From the NCBI RefSeq assembly GCF_009604375.1, contig NZ_WEGH01000003.1, positions 1,054,001-1,118,000 of the forward strand: DNA of 64,000 bases, read 5' to 3'. Positions 33,685 to 41,969 of this stretch are shown piece after piece. The stretch comes from Actinomadura macrotermitis. Lineage in GTDB: Bacteria; Actinomycetota; Actinomycetes; Streptosporangiales; Streptosporangiaceae. The notes beneath the pieces were generated by a model that worked only from the letters and a program-made list of their open reading frames with translations, ran no database searches and was not told where the DNA came from. Positions within the stretch are counted from its first letter, which is position 1. The number at the start of each line of letters is the position of its first letter. The position numbers and the translations under genes were made by a program.

Positions 33685-34683
33685 ATGGCGAATTTCACGC
33701 TCGACGACGTCCGGCAACGGACGTACAAGGCGCGTGACGCATGGTGGACGGTGCTGCTGGTCGATCCGCTCGCCTCGCGGCTGGTGCGCGTCACGGCGAA
33801 CCGCACGAACATCACGCCGAACCAGCTCACCGTCGGCGCACTGCTGCTCGGCCTCGCCGCGGGCGGCTGCTTCGCCGTCGGCTCATGGCCCTACCTGCTG
33901 CTCGGCGCGCTGCTCTACCACCTGTCCTTCACGCTCGACTGCATGGACGGCAAGATCGCCCGGCTGAAGGGCACCGGCTCGGTGTTCGGCGCCTGGCTGG
34001 ACTACATCTTCGACCGCGTCCGCGTGCTGGCCTGCGCGATCGCCCTGATGGGCGGCCAGTACGCCATCACCGGCAACGTCGCCTACGTGTGGACCGCCGT
34101 CGCCGTGGTGTTCCTGGACATGCTCCGGTACATGGACGCGCTGGAGATCTACAAGGTCCGCAACCAGATGCGCGCCAAGCTGGGCGCCGCCCGCGAGGAG
34201 GCGCAGACGCTGGAGCTGGCCGTCCGCCGCGCGAACGGCGAGACGCCGGTCGCGGTCGGCGACGAGCTGCGCTCGGCCGAGGGCGCCATCGGCGCCGATC
34301 CCGAGGCCGACATGGAGGAGCAGGTCGTCGGGGACAACCCCAACGCCCAGCTGCAGGCCGGCTTCAACAAGCAGTTCCCCTGGTACGCGCGCATCCGCAA
34401 CGTGCTGAAGCGCGGCCGGATCCGCCCGCACCTGATCAGCGGCATCGAGTTCCAGATGGGCGTGTTCATCGTCGCGCCGCTGGTCGCCGCGCTGATCCCG
34501 GGCGCGATCATCCCGGTGACGGTGCTGTCGGCCATCGGCATGCTGGCGTTCGAGTTCATCATCATCTACAAGTTCTGGCTGTCCAGCCGCGACTACAGCC
34601 GCAACCTGGCCAAGCTGCAGACCAAGATCGACAGCCTGCGCGCCCAGCTGCCGGCCGAGGAGTTCGCCGCCAGCAGCGGCTGA
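33685..34683 (+). CDS. CDP-alcohol phosphatidyltransferase with a large cytoplasmic insert
   Basis: A 332-aa membrane enzyme with the signature D-x2-D-G-x2-A-R-x8-G-x3-D-x3-D visible as DCMDGKIARLKGTGSVFG and then AWLDYIFD. It moves a phosphoalcohol from a CDP donor, releasing CMP. Between helices about residues 158-250 a charged insert (QTLELAVRRANG, ADMEEQVVGDNPNAQ) makes it longer than the usual ~200-aa members. ATG 33685 has AAAGGA about 10 bases upstream. Location between TagF-like genes suggests a polyol-phosphate or lipid anchor role; the actual alcohol is unknown. Confidence 0.85.
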   Translation: MANFTLDDVRQRTYKARDAWWTVLLVDPLASRLVRVTANRTNITPNQLTVGALLLGLAAGGCFAVGSWPYLLLGALLYHLSFTLDCMDGKIARLKGTGSVFGAWLDYIFDRVRVLACAIALMGGQYAITGNVAYVWTAVAVVFLDMLRYMDALEIYKVRNQMRAKLGAAREEAQTLELAVRRANGETPVAVGDELRSAEGAIGADPEADMEEQVVGDNPNAQLQAGFNKQFPWYARIRNVLKRGRIRPHLISGIEFQMGVFIVAPLVAALIPGAIIPVTVLSAIGMLAFEFIIIYKFWLSSRDYSRNLAKLQTKIDSLRAQLPAEEFAASSG

Positions 34684-34700
34684 CCGCTCCGCCTGCCGAA

Positions 34701-34737
34701 CGAAAAGGCGCCCCCGGCTTCCGGGGGCGCCTTTTCG
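34701..34737. terminator. Bidirectional terminator hairpin
   Basis: Arms 34701-34717 (cgaaaaggcgcccccgg) and 34721-34737 are perfectly complementary with a 3-base loop; the AAAA/TTTT at the arm ends gives a U-tract in both directions. It lies between the convergent CDP-alcohol transferase and GT2 genes. Confidence 0.9.
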
Positions 34738-34749
34738 TCTCTCCAGAGG

Positions 34750-36684
34750 TCAGCCGCGGCGGAACAGGCGGCGCAGCCGGCCGCCGGCGCTCTTGGCGCC
34801 GCCGTGCTCCAGCGACAGATTGCCCTTGACCGTGCGCAGCACACCGGGAACGCCGGCGGCGGACTCGGCGGCGGGAGCGCGCAGCCTACCGTGCGCACCG
34901 GCCAAGGTGATCTCGTAGGAGACGTCCCAGACCCCCTTGCGGCCGCTGATGGGGGGCAGGTCGGCCGTGACGCGTACGGCGCCGTCCAGAGGCTGCAGGG
35001 CGGCCGGGACGGTGTGGACGGTGTCGTCGCCGCGGTGCCGCAGCAGCACCGCGACGGTGACCGGCGCGTCGCCCGCCGTGGCCAGCTCGGCCGTCAGCCG
35101 CAAGCCGTCACCGGATGCCTCGATCCGCGCGGGGGCCGCAGGTCCGGCCAGGCCCCCGGTACCGCCGGCGTGCAGGGCCAGGGCGCCCGCGTTCTTGGTC
35201 AGGTAGGGGGTGAGGACGGGCAGGCCGGAGGCGACCGGCGCCACACGGGCGCCCGGCAGGACGTCCTGCGCGCCCTCACGCGCGACGATGCGGCCCTCGT
35301 GCGTGCGGCCCTGCACCTGGACCACGGCGAAGGCGTCCCAGCGTCCCGGCGGGAGCGGGGCGCCGCCCGCGACGGTGGCCGGGTCGATCTCGGCGGTCAG
35401 CTGAGGGCGGCCCTCGGCGGACGCGGCGGCGCGCACGAACGGGATGCGGTACTCGCGCTCGCCCTCGCGCTCGCGCAGCACCAGCTCTTCACGCTGCTCG
35501 GCCCGGTCGACGCGCTCGACGAAGGCGTAGCCGTGCACCAGCAGGCGGCCACCGCGCCATTCCAGGCCGGTCAGGCCGTGCCGCCAGCTCAGCGGGCCGT
35601 TCAGCCGGAAGACCTCGTCGGGGATGCTCAGGGCGGCGTCGCGGAAGCCGGGGTAGGCCAGGTAGGCGTGCTCGCCGTCCACGACGATCGGCGGCGGGTC
35701 CTCGGCGTGCACCCGGGCCGCCTGGTCGATCAGCGCGTCGTGCCCGTGCCGCAGCAGATGGTCCAGCAGCCGCATGTAGGGCGACAGCCCGCCCATGATC
35801 GTCGGGTTGCCGTACCGGCGGACCAGGTCGCGCACGGCGGCCTTGGTCGCCTGCCGCTCGGCCTCGGTGAAGTGCTGGTAGCGCGGGTCGAAACGGGAGA
35901 AGATCTCGATGGCGAAATGCCGGCGCAGCAGCCGGTCGCGGACGGCGCCGGGCTCGGTCCGCCCGGTGACATAGGCCAGCAGCGTCTCGATCTCGGGGAA
36001 GTAGTGCTCGGCCGGCGCGCCGCCGAGCTGGAGCGCGCTGGTGCCGTCGTCGCGGTCCACCCAGTAGTAGCAGTCGTAGTCGGCCAGCACCGAGACGCCC
36101 TTGGCCTCGAAGTAGGCGCGGACGGCGAAGATCTGGTCCTCGCCCGACAGCACGTTCTCGGGGAAGCGGATGCCGTGGTGGTCCAGCAGGCTGCGCCGGT
36201 ACAGCTTCAGCACGGTGATGCTGCCGTACAGGTTCGGGACGGCGTCCTGGATGGTGGTGAACGGCACGGTGCGCCGGAACAGGTGCGGGTTGACCTTGCG
36301 GCCGATGCCGACGTACTTGGGCACCACCACGTCGGTGCCGTTCTCGTCGGCCATCGCGACGCAGCGGGCCAGCGCCTCGGGGGCCAGGTGGTCGTCGGCG
36401 TCCAGGAAGAAGACGTACTCGCCGGTCGCCGCCGCGAGGCCGGTGTTGCGCGGCTTGCCGGGCCCGCCCGAGCCGGTCTCGTGGTGCAGGACGGTGAAGC
36501 CGGGGTGCCCGGCGGCCAGCCGCTCCAGCTCCTCGCCGCTGCCGTCGGTGGAGCCGTCGTCCACCGCGATGATCTCGACCTGCCCGGCGGGCAGCGTCTG
36601 GTCCAGCACCGAGCGGAAGGTCCGCTCCAGGCTCGCCCGGCAGTTGTACACCGGCACGATCACACTGACCTTCGGATTCGCCAT
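34750..36684 (-). CDS. GT2 glycosyltransferase with long C-terminal beta-rich region
   Basis: A 644-aa protein. The GT2 domain (about 5-230) has VSVIVPVYNCRASLERTF, AVDDGSTDGSGEEL, GKPRNTGLAAATGEYVFF and the LDADDHL metal site. The remaining ~400 residues resemble the linker modules of the 1180-aa and 1171-aa fusions but no CDP-glycerol transferase domain follows. ATG 36684 has GTGGAGCC just upstream. It appears to be a paralogue of the N-terminal half of those enzymes, either a dedicated glycosyltransferase or a partner acting on the same polymer. It ends at the shared bidirectional terminator. Confidence 0.85.
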   Translation of the reverse strand: MANPKVSVIVPVYNCRASLERTFRSVLDQTLPAGQVEIIAVDDGSTDGSGEELERLAAGHPGFTVLHHETGSGGPGKPRNTGLAAATGEYVFFLDADDHLAPEALARCVAMADENGTDVVVPKYVGIGRKVNPHLFRRTVPFTTIQDAVPNLYGSITVLKLYRRSLLDHHGIRFPENVLSGEDQIFAVRAYFEAKGVSVLADYDCYYWVDRDDGTSALQLGGAPAEHYFPEIETLLAYVTGRTEPGAVRDRLLRRHFAIEIFSRFDPRYQHFTEAERQATKAAVRDLVRRYGNPTIMGGLSPYMRLLDHLLRHGHDALIDQAARVHAEDPPPIVVDGEHAYLAYPGFRDAALSIPDEVFRLNGPLSWRHGLTGLEWRGGRLLVHGYAFVERVDRAEQREELVLREREGEREYRIPFVRAAASAEGRPQLTAEIDPATVAGGAPLPPGRWDAFAVVQVQGRTHEGRIVAREGAQDVLPGARVAPVASGLPVLTPYLTKNAGALALHAGGTGGLAGPAAPARIEASGDGLRLTAELATAGDAPVTVAVLLRHRGDDTVHTVPAALQPLDGAVRVTADLPPISGRKGVWDVSYEITLAGAHGRLRAPAAESAAGVPGVLRTVKGNLSLEHGGAKSAGGRLRRLFRRG

Positions 36685-36855
36685 GTGGCTCCACGTCCCC
36701 GTCCGTGACTGGCCAAGCGTCTCTACCCACACCTGGAAGCGGCGACGCCGGTCCCTCTGCGGGCATCGAGCGGGGATCCGCAGGGGGCGTCGCTCAGGAA
36801 GGCGGGTGGGAGACGGTTGACGGCCCGCCGCTCATTCGACAAACCTGAATAAATT

Positions 36856-38361
36856 CTACATAGATTCCGAAACGGGCTGGACGGCTTCGCCGCTCCCGGC
36901 TTCCGCGGGGACGTCCTCCCCCGCCCCGCCCCGGGCGCGCCCGGACCCGGACAGGACAGTGGCCAAGGGCAGCGCCAGCATCCCGATGAGCATCGGCCCC
37001 GGCATGTAGCGGAACAGCTGGGCGGGGTTGGCGGCCAGCACCGACAGCTGACCGGCGACGATCATCGCGGTCAGCCCCCAGGCGCCCGGCGTCCGCCGTC
37101 GCCAGGCGAACAGGCCGATGGCCACGATGCCCGCGTAGCACCAGATCGGCGCCCGCCAGAGCAGGAACTCCAGCTGTGGGATCCGGCTGACCCGCCAGGC
37201 GAACGAGAGCGCGCCGTGCAGTGGCCGCCACAGCGGCCGGGTGCTCAGCTCCGGCAGATAGGGGTTGCCGTCCATCCGGGCGCCGGGCAGTGCCCAGGAG
37301 AACCGGTCGCCCGGGACGTCACCGCCCGCGATGAGCGTCTGGCCGTCCAGGGCCCGCGGACCCGGCCAGATCGCCCAGGCGACGGAGCCCCGGCAGATGC
37401 GGGCGCCGATGGCCAGGTCGGGGGTGCGGTGCAGGGTGCGGAACCACAACGCCATCAGCTCATCGGTCCGCCGGTCGGCGACGGACTTCTTGAACTGCGG
37501 CCGGTTGGTCAGCCAGTCGGCGCTGTAGCAACTGGTACCCGCCTGGTCCCAGTGCGAAAGCGGTGCGACCTCGCGCATGACCTTGCGGTCCTTCTTGGAG
37601 AAGCTCTCGGGGCGCTCGTGGTAGGCCACCGCGACATCGGCGTAGGCCGAGGCGTAGGTGAGGCTCGGCCGCGCCGGTTCGATCTTCAGCGCGGGATAGA
37701 CGACCGAGGTCAGCACGAACGAGAACGCGATCGGCACCAGCGTCAGCGCCAGCACCCGCCGGCGGTACCCGCGCAGCGCCACCACCAGCACCGGGACGGC
37801 GATCAGCGCGGTCAGGAAGCCGTTGTTGCGGAACAGCACCAGGCCGAGGAAACCGAGGCCCAGCAGCCAGAACAGCCGGGCGGGCGCCGGCTCCCCGGCG
37901 AGCCGGCGGGCGATGATCCGGCCGGTCGCCGCGAAGACCAGCACGGCCGCGATGGTGAACGGGACGTCCTTCCAGACCCAGGAGGGGAACTGGCCGAGCG
38001 CGGGCAGCAGCACCGCGGCCAGCGCGGCCAGCGCCGCCCAGCGGGCCCGCACGCCCAGGTCGTGCAGCACGTCGGCGGTGTAGGCCAGCACCACGGCCCA
38101 CAACACGACCTGCAGGAACGTCAGCGCCGCCAGGCCGCCGGTGGCGTTGAGCGACAGCCAGACCAGGCCGTCGTAGGGCACCGAGTGGTTGGCCATCCAG
38201 TGGCCGGTGGTGACGTGCCAGACGTAGGAGATGGAGTCATAGCTCATCGCGCCCGGATAGTAGGCGGCCCACCACAGCAGCAGGACGAACTGGCAGACGG
38301 CGTAGACCACCAGCGGAAAGCGCAGCCGGACCGGGACGCGCCGTCCCAGGGAAAGCTTCAA
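36856..38361 (-). CDS. DUF6020-type polytopic membrane protein
   Basis: A 501-aa protein with about 11 helices. The first extracytoplasmic loop contains YYPGAMSYDSISYVWHVTTG, FPSWVWKDVPFTIAAVLVFA follows, and a conserved LFRNNGFLTAL motif occurs after the middle helices, together fitting the DUF6020 family of GT-C-like proteins. A charged C-terminal tail is cytoplasmic. TTG 38361 overlaps the flippase stop (TTGA). Part of a tightly coupled four-gene unit with the flippase, DUF2304 and GT2 genes; probably a polyprenol-linked glycosyltransferase, but this is inferred. Confidence 0.78.
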   Translation of the reverse strand: MKLSLGRRVPVRLRFPLVVYAVCQFVLLLWWAAYYPGAMSYDSISYVWHVTTGHWMANHSVPYDGLVWLSLNATGGLAALTFLQVVLWAVVLAYTADVLHDLGVRARWAALAALAAVLLPALGQFPSWVWKDVPFTIAAVLVFAATGRIIARRLAGEPAPARLFWLLGLGFLGLVLFRNNGFLTALIAVPVLVVALRGYRRRVLALTLVPIAFSFVLTSVVYPALKIEPARPSLTYASAYADVAVAYHERPESFSKKDRKVMREVAPLSHWDQAGTSCYSADWLTNRPQFKKSVADRRTDELMALWFRTLHRTPDLAIGARICRGSVAWAIWPGPRALDGQTLIAGGDVPGDRFSWALPGARMDGNPYLPELSTRPLWRPLHGALSFAWRVSRIPQLEFLLWRAPIWCYAGIVAIGLFAWRRRTPGAWGLTAMIVAGQLSVLAANPAQLFRYMPGPMLIGMLALPLATVLSGSGRARGGAGEDVPAEAGSGEAVQPVSESM

Positions 38362-39653
38362 CGGGTCATCACTCCATCTTCGAATCGCCCGGCCGGAACG
38401 GCGGCGCGGGCCCCTTCCCGGAGCCAGGCGCCCAGCAGCACCGCGGCCGCCGCGCAGGACAGCACCAGCGCCAGCTCGACGCGCGCGAGCACGCCCATCG
38501 GCAGCAGGCAGGCCAGCACGAACACCAGCAGTGCGATCGCCCAGGCGAGGCCGTTGGCGCGATGCCGCCCGAGCGCCACCAGTCCCGACTGGAACACCTG
38601 GGCGATCATGTACAGGCCGGTGGCGGCGGCGAGCACCACGATGTCGAGCCGGCCGAGGTGGAAGGCGGCGCCGAACGCCAGCCGCAGCACCTGCGGGCCG
38701 AGCAGCGCGGCGCCGAGCACGCCCGCCAGGCCGACGCCGGCCGTCGCGGCCAGCACCCGGCGCAGCTCGCGGCCGAACGCGGCCCGGTCACCGGCGGCCA
38801 GCGCCCGCGACAGGCCCGGCAGCAGCACCGCCTGCACGGCCTGGAACAGGAACAGCGGCACCCGCGCGACGACGAAGGCGGCCAGGAAGCGGCCCGCCGC
38901 GTCACTGCCCGGTGCCAGCAGCCGGATCGCGACCATGGCGGCGTTGGCGACGCCCTGCGCGCACACCGTGGCCAGCAGCAGCCAGCCCAGGTTCGCCGAG
39001 ATCTCGCCCCAGCCGGCCGGCGGCCCGGGACGCAGCGCGGCGCGCACACCCGGCGCGGTCACCAGCACCGACAGCAGCGGCGCGGCCGCCAGCAGCCAGG
39101 CGTAGGGGCCGATGGTGTGCACCCCGGCCAGGAAGAGCACGGCGCACCCGGCGATGCGGGCTCCGCCCTCCAGGCCGAGCTGCGCGGAATACCAGCCGAA
39201 CCGGCCGGTGCCCGAGAACGCGCCGCGGGTCACGTACTGCGCGGCCATCGCCACCAGGGTGACGGCCAGCGCGAGCAGCGGCGCCCACGTCCCGCCGAAC
39301 AGCCGGTCCACCAGCGCGGGGGCCAGCAGGCCGCCCGCCGCCAGCAGCACCGCCAGCACGACGGCGGCGGCGACGGCGGTGCGGGCCAGTACCGGCGCAC
39401 CGCCCCGGCCCAGCTCGCCCCGGTGCGCCAGCGCCCGGCCCAGCTCCTGCTCGAACGGCAGGAACGCGCCGATGCCGAAGGTGTAGATCAGCGTCCACAG
39501 CGTGGACACCGACGCGAACTCGCGCGGCCCGACGGCGCGCGCCGACAGCACCAGGTAGACGCTCGCCGAGACGCCGAGCAGGACCAGCCCGGCCCCGACC
39601 GTCAGCGTGCCGCGCCCGGCGGCGGGTGCGCGGACGGCCTGCTCCTCGGTCAC
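38358..39653 (-). CDS. Wzx-like polysaccharide flippase (MOP superfamily)
   Basis: A 431-aa membrane protein with 12 or so helices, starting RGTLTVGAGLVLLGVSASVY and ending in a charged tail. The segment TLWTLIYTFGIGAFLPFEQE fits oligosaccharide flippase/MATE-type exporters. GTG 39653 overlaps the DUF2304 stop by four bases (GTGA); long upstream extension of the frame is a shadow. It would move a lipid-linked oligosaccharide across the membrane for the surrounding glycosyltransferases. Confidence 0.82.
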   Translation of the reverse strand: MTEEQAVRAPAAGRGTLTVGAGLVLLGVSASVYLVLSARAVGPREFASVSTLWTLIYTFGIGAFLPFEQELGRALAHRGELGRGGAPVLARTAVAAAVVLAVLLAAGGLLAPALVDRLFGGTWAPLLALAVTLVAMAAQYVTRGAFSGTGRFGWYSAQLGLEGGARIAGCAVLFLAGVHTIGPYAWLLAAAPLLSVLVTAPGVRAALRPGPPAGWGEISANLGWLLLATVCAQGVANAAMVAIRLLAPGSDAAGRFLAAFVVARVPLFLFQAVQAVLLPGLSRALAAGDRAAFGRELRRVLAATAGVGLAGVLGAALLGPQVLRLAFGAAFHLGRLDIVVLAAATGLYMIAQVFQSGLVALGRHRANGLAWAIALLVFVLACLLPMGVLARVELALVLSCAAAAVLLGAWLREGARAAVPAGRFEDGVMTR

Positions 39654-40006
39654 CGCCGCTCGCACCGCCGCTCGTGCTCCAGCCGCTCCAGCCGCTCCAG
39701 CCCGACGGACTCGGCGAGCGTGCGCACCTTCTCCTCCAGCCGGCTGACCTCGGAGCTGAGCTGCACGTTGACCGTCAGCAGCACCAGGCTGGCGCCGAAG
39801 AACAGCAGGTTGGCGGGCACCTGCACGCCGGTGACCCGGGCGGCGAAGACCAGCACCTCCGGGAAGATCGCCAAGACGGCGATGGCGACGGCGACCAGCA
39901 CCCACACCACGGCGTACTTCTCGCGCAGCCGGCGGCGGCGCAGCATCTCGAAGATGACCAGCATGGAGATGGCCGCGCCGAGCAGGCCGAGCTGGTAGAC
40001 GGTCAT
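39650..40006 (-). CDS. DUF2304 membrane protein
   Basis: A 118-aa protein with three helices (about 3-20, 31-50, 62-80) and a C-terminal coiled-coil (SSEVSRLEEKVRTLAES). Matches the DUF2304 family, which is found next to GT2 enzymes of polysaccharide loci. ATG 40006 overlaps the GT2 stop (ATGA), and its own stop overlaps the flippase start, so translation is chained. Likely a membrane partner of the adjacent GT2. Confidence 0.85.
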   Translation of the reverse strand: MTVYQLGLLGAAISMLVIFEMLRRRRLREKYAVVWVLVAVAIAVLAIFPEVLVFAARVTGVQVPANLLFFGASLVLLTVNVQLSSEVSRLEEKVRTLAESVGLERLERLEHERRCERR

Positions 40007-40845
40007 GCCAAGCCCTTCTGCGGGCGCACCAGCGCCATGCCGAGCGCGACCACGGCGCGGAACAGGTAGATCGCCGCGCGGACCGGCGACTGGCTGGCCT
40101 GCCCGGCGGCCCGCGGCCGCATCGCCACCGGGATCTGGCGGACGGTGCAGCCGGACCGGATCGCGATCACCAGGGTCTCCACGGTGTCGCCCAGGTACTC
40201 GGCCGGGTAGTGCTCGGCGAACAGCGCGATGGCGCGCGGCCCGGCGGCGCGGAAACCGCTGGTGGTGTCGGTGAGCCGGGTACCGGCCAGCCGCGACAGC
40301 ACCAGCGACAGCATCACCATGGCCCAGCGGCGCGGGCCGCGCCCGGCCGGGTAGGCGCCCTCGCCGGCGAACCGGGCGCCGACAACCACGTCCGCGTCCG
40401 CCAGCGCGGCGACCAGGCGCTCGATGTAGGCCGCGTCGTGCTGGCCGTCGCCGTCCACCTGCACGACGGCCCGGTAGCCGTACCGCAGCGCGTACCGGTA
40501 ACCGGCGCGCATCGCGCCGCCGACGCCGAGGTTGAACGGGAGCTGCACGACCGGCGCCCCGGCGGCCTGCGCGGCGCGGACGGTGCCGTCACTGGAGCCG
40601 TCGTCGACCACCAGCACGTCCACCGCCGGATGGCAGGCGGCCAGTTCCGTGAGCACCCCGCCGATGGACGCCTCCTCGTTCAGCGCGGGCACCACGACGA
40701 GCGTGCGGGCCCGGGGCGGCCCGGTGACGTCGTCGGGCAAGGTGCCCGTATCGATCTCGGAAATGGCATGGCCCCCTGTTCTGCGTCCCGGCCCGCGGCC
40801 GATGCGGTCCCTTCCACGGAATGCGCCACACGCAAGGCAGGACAC
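40003..40845 (-). CDS. GT2 family polyprenyl-phosphate-sugar synthase-like enzyme
   Basis: GT-A enzyme with LVVVPALNEEASIGGVLTEL, VVDDGSSDGTV and VDGDGQHDAAYIERL, without a membrane domain of its own; DUF2304 next door may provide that. The first gene of a four-gene coupled unit. The start is unclear: GTG 40845 gives 280 aa with a Cys/Arg-rich leader and a badly placed AAAAGG; the family-like N-terminus begins nearer 40764, where an ATT sits 7 bases after AGGGGG, while the ATG there (40770) is out of frame. The coordinates given use GTG. Confidence 0.8.
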   Translation of the reverse strand: MSCLACGAFRGRDRIGRGPGRRTGGHAISEIDTGTLPDDVTGPPRARTLVVVPALNEEASIGGVLTELAACHPAVDVLVVDDGSSDGTVRAAQAAGAPVVQLPFNLGVGGAMRAGYRYALRYGYRAVVQVDGDGQHDAAYIERLVAALADADVVVGARFAGEGAYPAGRGPRRWAMVMLSLVLSRLAGTRLTDTTSGFRAAGPRAIALFAEHYPAEYLGDTVETLVIAIRSGCTVRQIPVAMRPRAAGQASQSPVRAAIYLFRAVVALGMALVRPQKGLA

Positions 40846-41370
40846 CTTTTGGCGGGTTAACTACCGTAGGCGCAACCTCTTCTTCTGTCGCGACCATTCG
40901 GACCGATATAACCGGAACGGCCCTCGCGCGGGCATCGGTCCCCGGCCGCACTCACCGGACGGGCGGGCGACGCGCCGGGTCCACGGGCCGTGGCCGGCCG
41001 GCGTTCCGGCGACACCCATGACAGCGACCCGACATGTCCCATACCGTTCCGACGGTACCTGACATCGAATGTTTGCGCCGTCTGCCCGCAGATACCACTG
41101 AGCATTCCGAACGTCCCGGTCCGATCACCCATTGCGTTCATGGCGCTTACGTACCCGATCACCCTGCCGCATCGACCAGGGCAAATGCCCGCTGCATACC
41201 GGTAGATCAGTCTTCCGCCGGACCACCCGCCGCATTCTTTACCCCGCACAGACCATGATCGAGGCCGGCGCTCCCGCCGGGCGGCGCCGGATCCCGGCGA
41301 GAAGGATCCGGCGGCCTGCGGGCAATCAAGGGTGTGCCTCCTCCCGTACACACCCCACCAAGGAGTCCCG
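40846..41370. other. Divergent intergenic region, probable promoter space
   Basis: About 525 bp between the minus-strand GT2 operon and the ECF sigma unit. It is less GC-rich than its flanks (for example accgatataaccggaac at 40900-40917) and must hold both promoters, but no hexamer pair could be assigned with confidence. No gene seen. Confidence 0.5.
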
Positions 41371-41406
41371 ATGGCCGGATCCAGGGCGCCGCGGGCCCGG
41401 ACATGA
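41371..41406 (+). CDS. 11-codon leader peptide coupled to an ECF sigma gene
   Basis: ATG 41371 has an excellent AAGGAG site 6 bases upstream and encodes MAGSRAPRART. Its TGA overlaps the ATG of the sigma gene (ATGA at 41403). The sigma gene has no ribosome site of its own, so its translation probably depends on this leader. Confidence 0.55.
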   Translation: MAGSRAPRART

Positions 41407-41969
41407 CGGCGGGACCACCGACCGACGCCGAGATCATCGCGGCCTCGCGGCGCCGCCCCGAAGGCTTCGCCGCGGTCTTCGACCGGTACTACGCCGAGAT
41501 CCACCGGTACGTGGACCGCCGCCTCGGCGCGGACGCCGCCGACGACATCGCCGCCGAGACGTTCCTGATCGCCTTCCGGGGCCGGGCGGCGTTCGACCCG
41601 GCGCACGCCTCGGCGCGGCCGTGGCTGTACGGCATCGCGACCCGGCTCGTCAGCCGGCACCGGCGCACCGAGCTGCGGCGCTACCGGGCGCTGGCCCGGC
41701 TGCGGTCGGCCGAGGCCGTCGAAGGGCACGAGGACCGGGTGCTGAGCGCGGTCGCCGCGGCGGACGGCCCGCTGAGCGCGGCCCTGGCGGGCCTGGCGCA
41801 CGGCGACCGCGACGTCCTGCTGCTGGTCGCGCTCGGCGACCTCGGATACGCCGAGGTCGCCGAGGCCCTGGACATCGCCTACGGCACCGTGTGCTCGCGG
41901 CTCAGCCGCGCCCGCCGCAAGATCAAGGCCGTGCTGCCCGACGCCCACCTGGGGGACACCCGTGGATGA
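41403..41969 (+). CDS. ECF-family RNA polymerase sigma factor, first pair
   Basis: A 188-aa sigma-70 ECF factor. Region 2 is FAAVFDRYYAEIHRYVDRRL with DDIAAETFLIAFRGR; region 4 is LAHGDRDVLLLVALGDLGYA followed by the helix-turn-helix VAEALDIAYGTVCSRLSRAR. It starts by coupling from the leader peptide, and its end overlaps the downstream CU044_5270 gene by 8 bp. That partner, with one membrane helix, is probably the element that controls it in place of a classical anti-sigma factor; this is inference. Confidence 0.88.
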   Translation: MTAGPPTDAEIIAASRRRPEGFAAVFDRYYAEIHRYVDRRLGADAADDIAAETFLIAFRGRAAFDPAHASARPWLYGIATRLVSRHRRTELRRYRALARLRSAEAVEGHEDRVLSAVAAADGPLSAALAGLAHGDRDVLLLVALGDLGYAEVAEALDIAYGTVCSRLSRARRKIKAVLPDAHLGDTRG

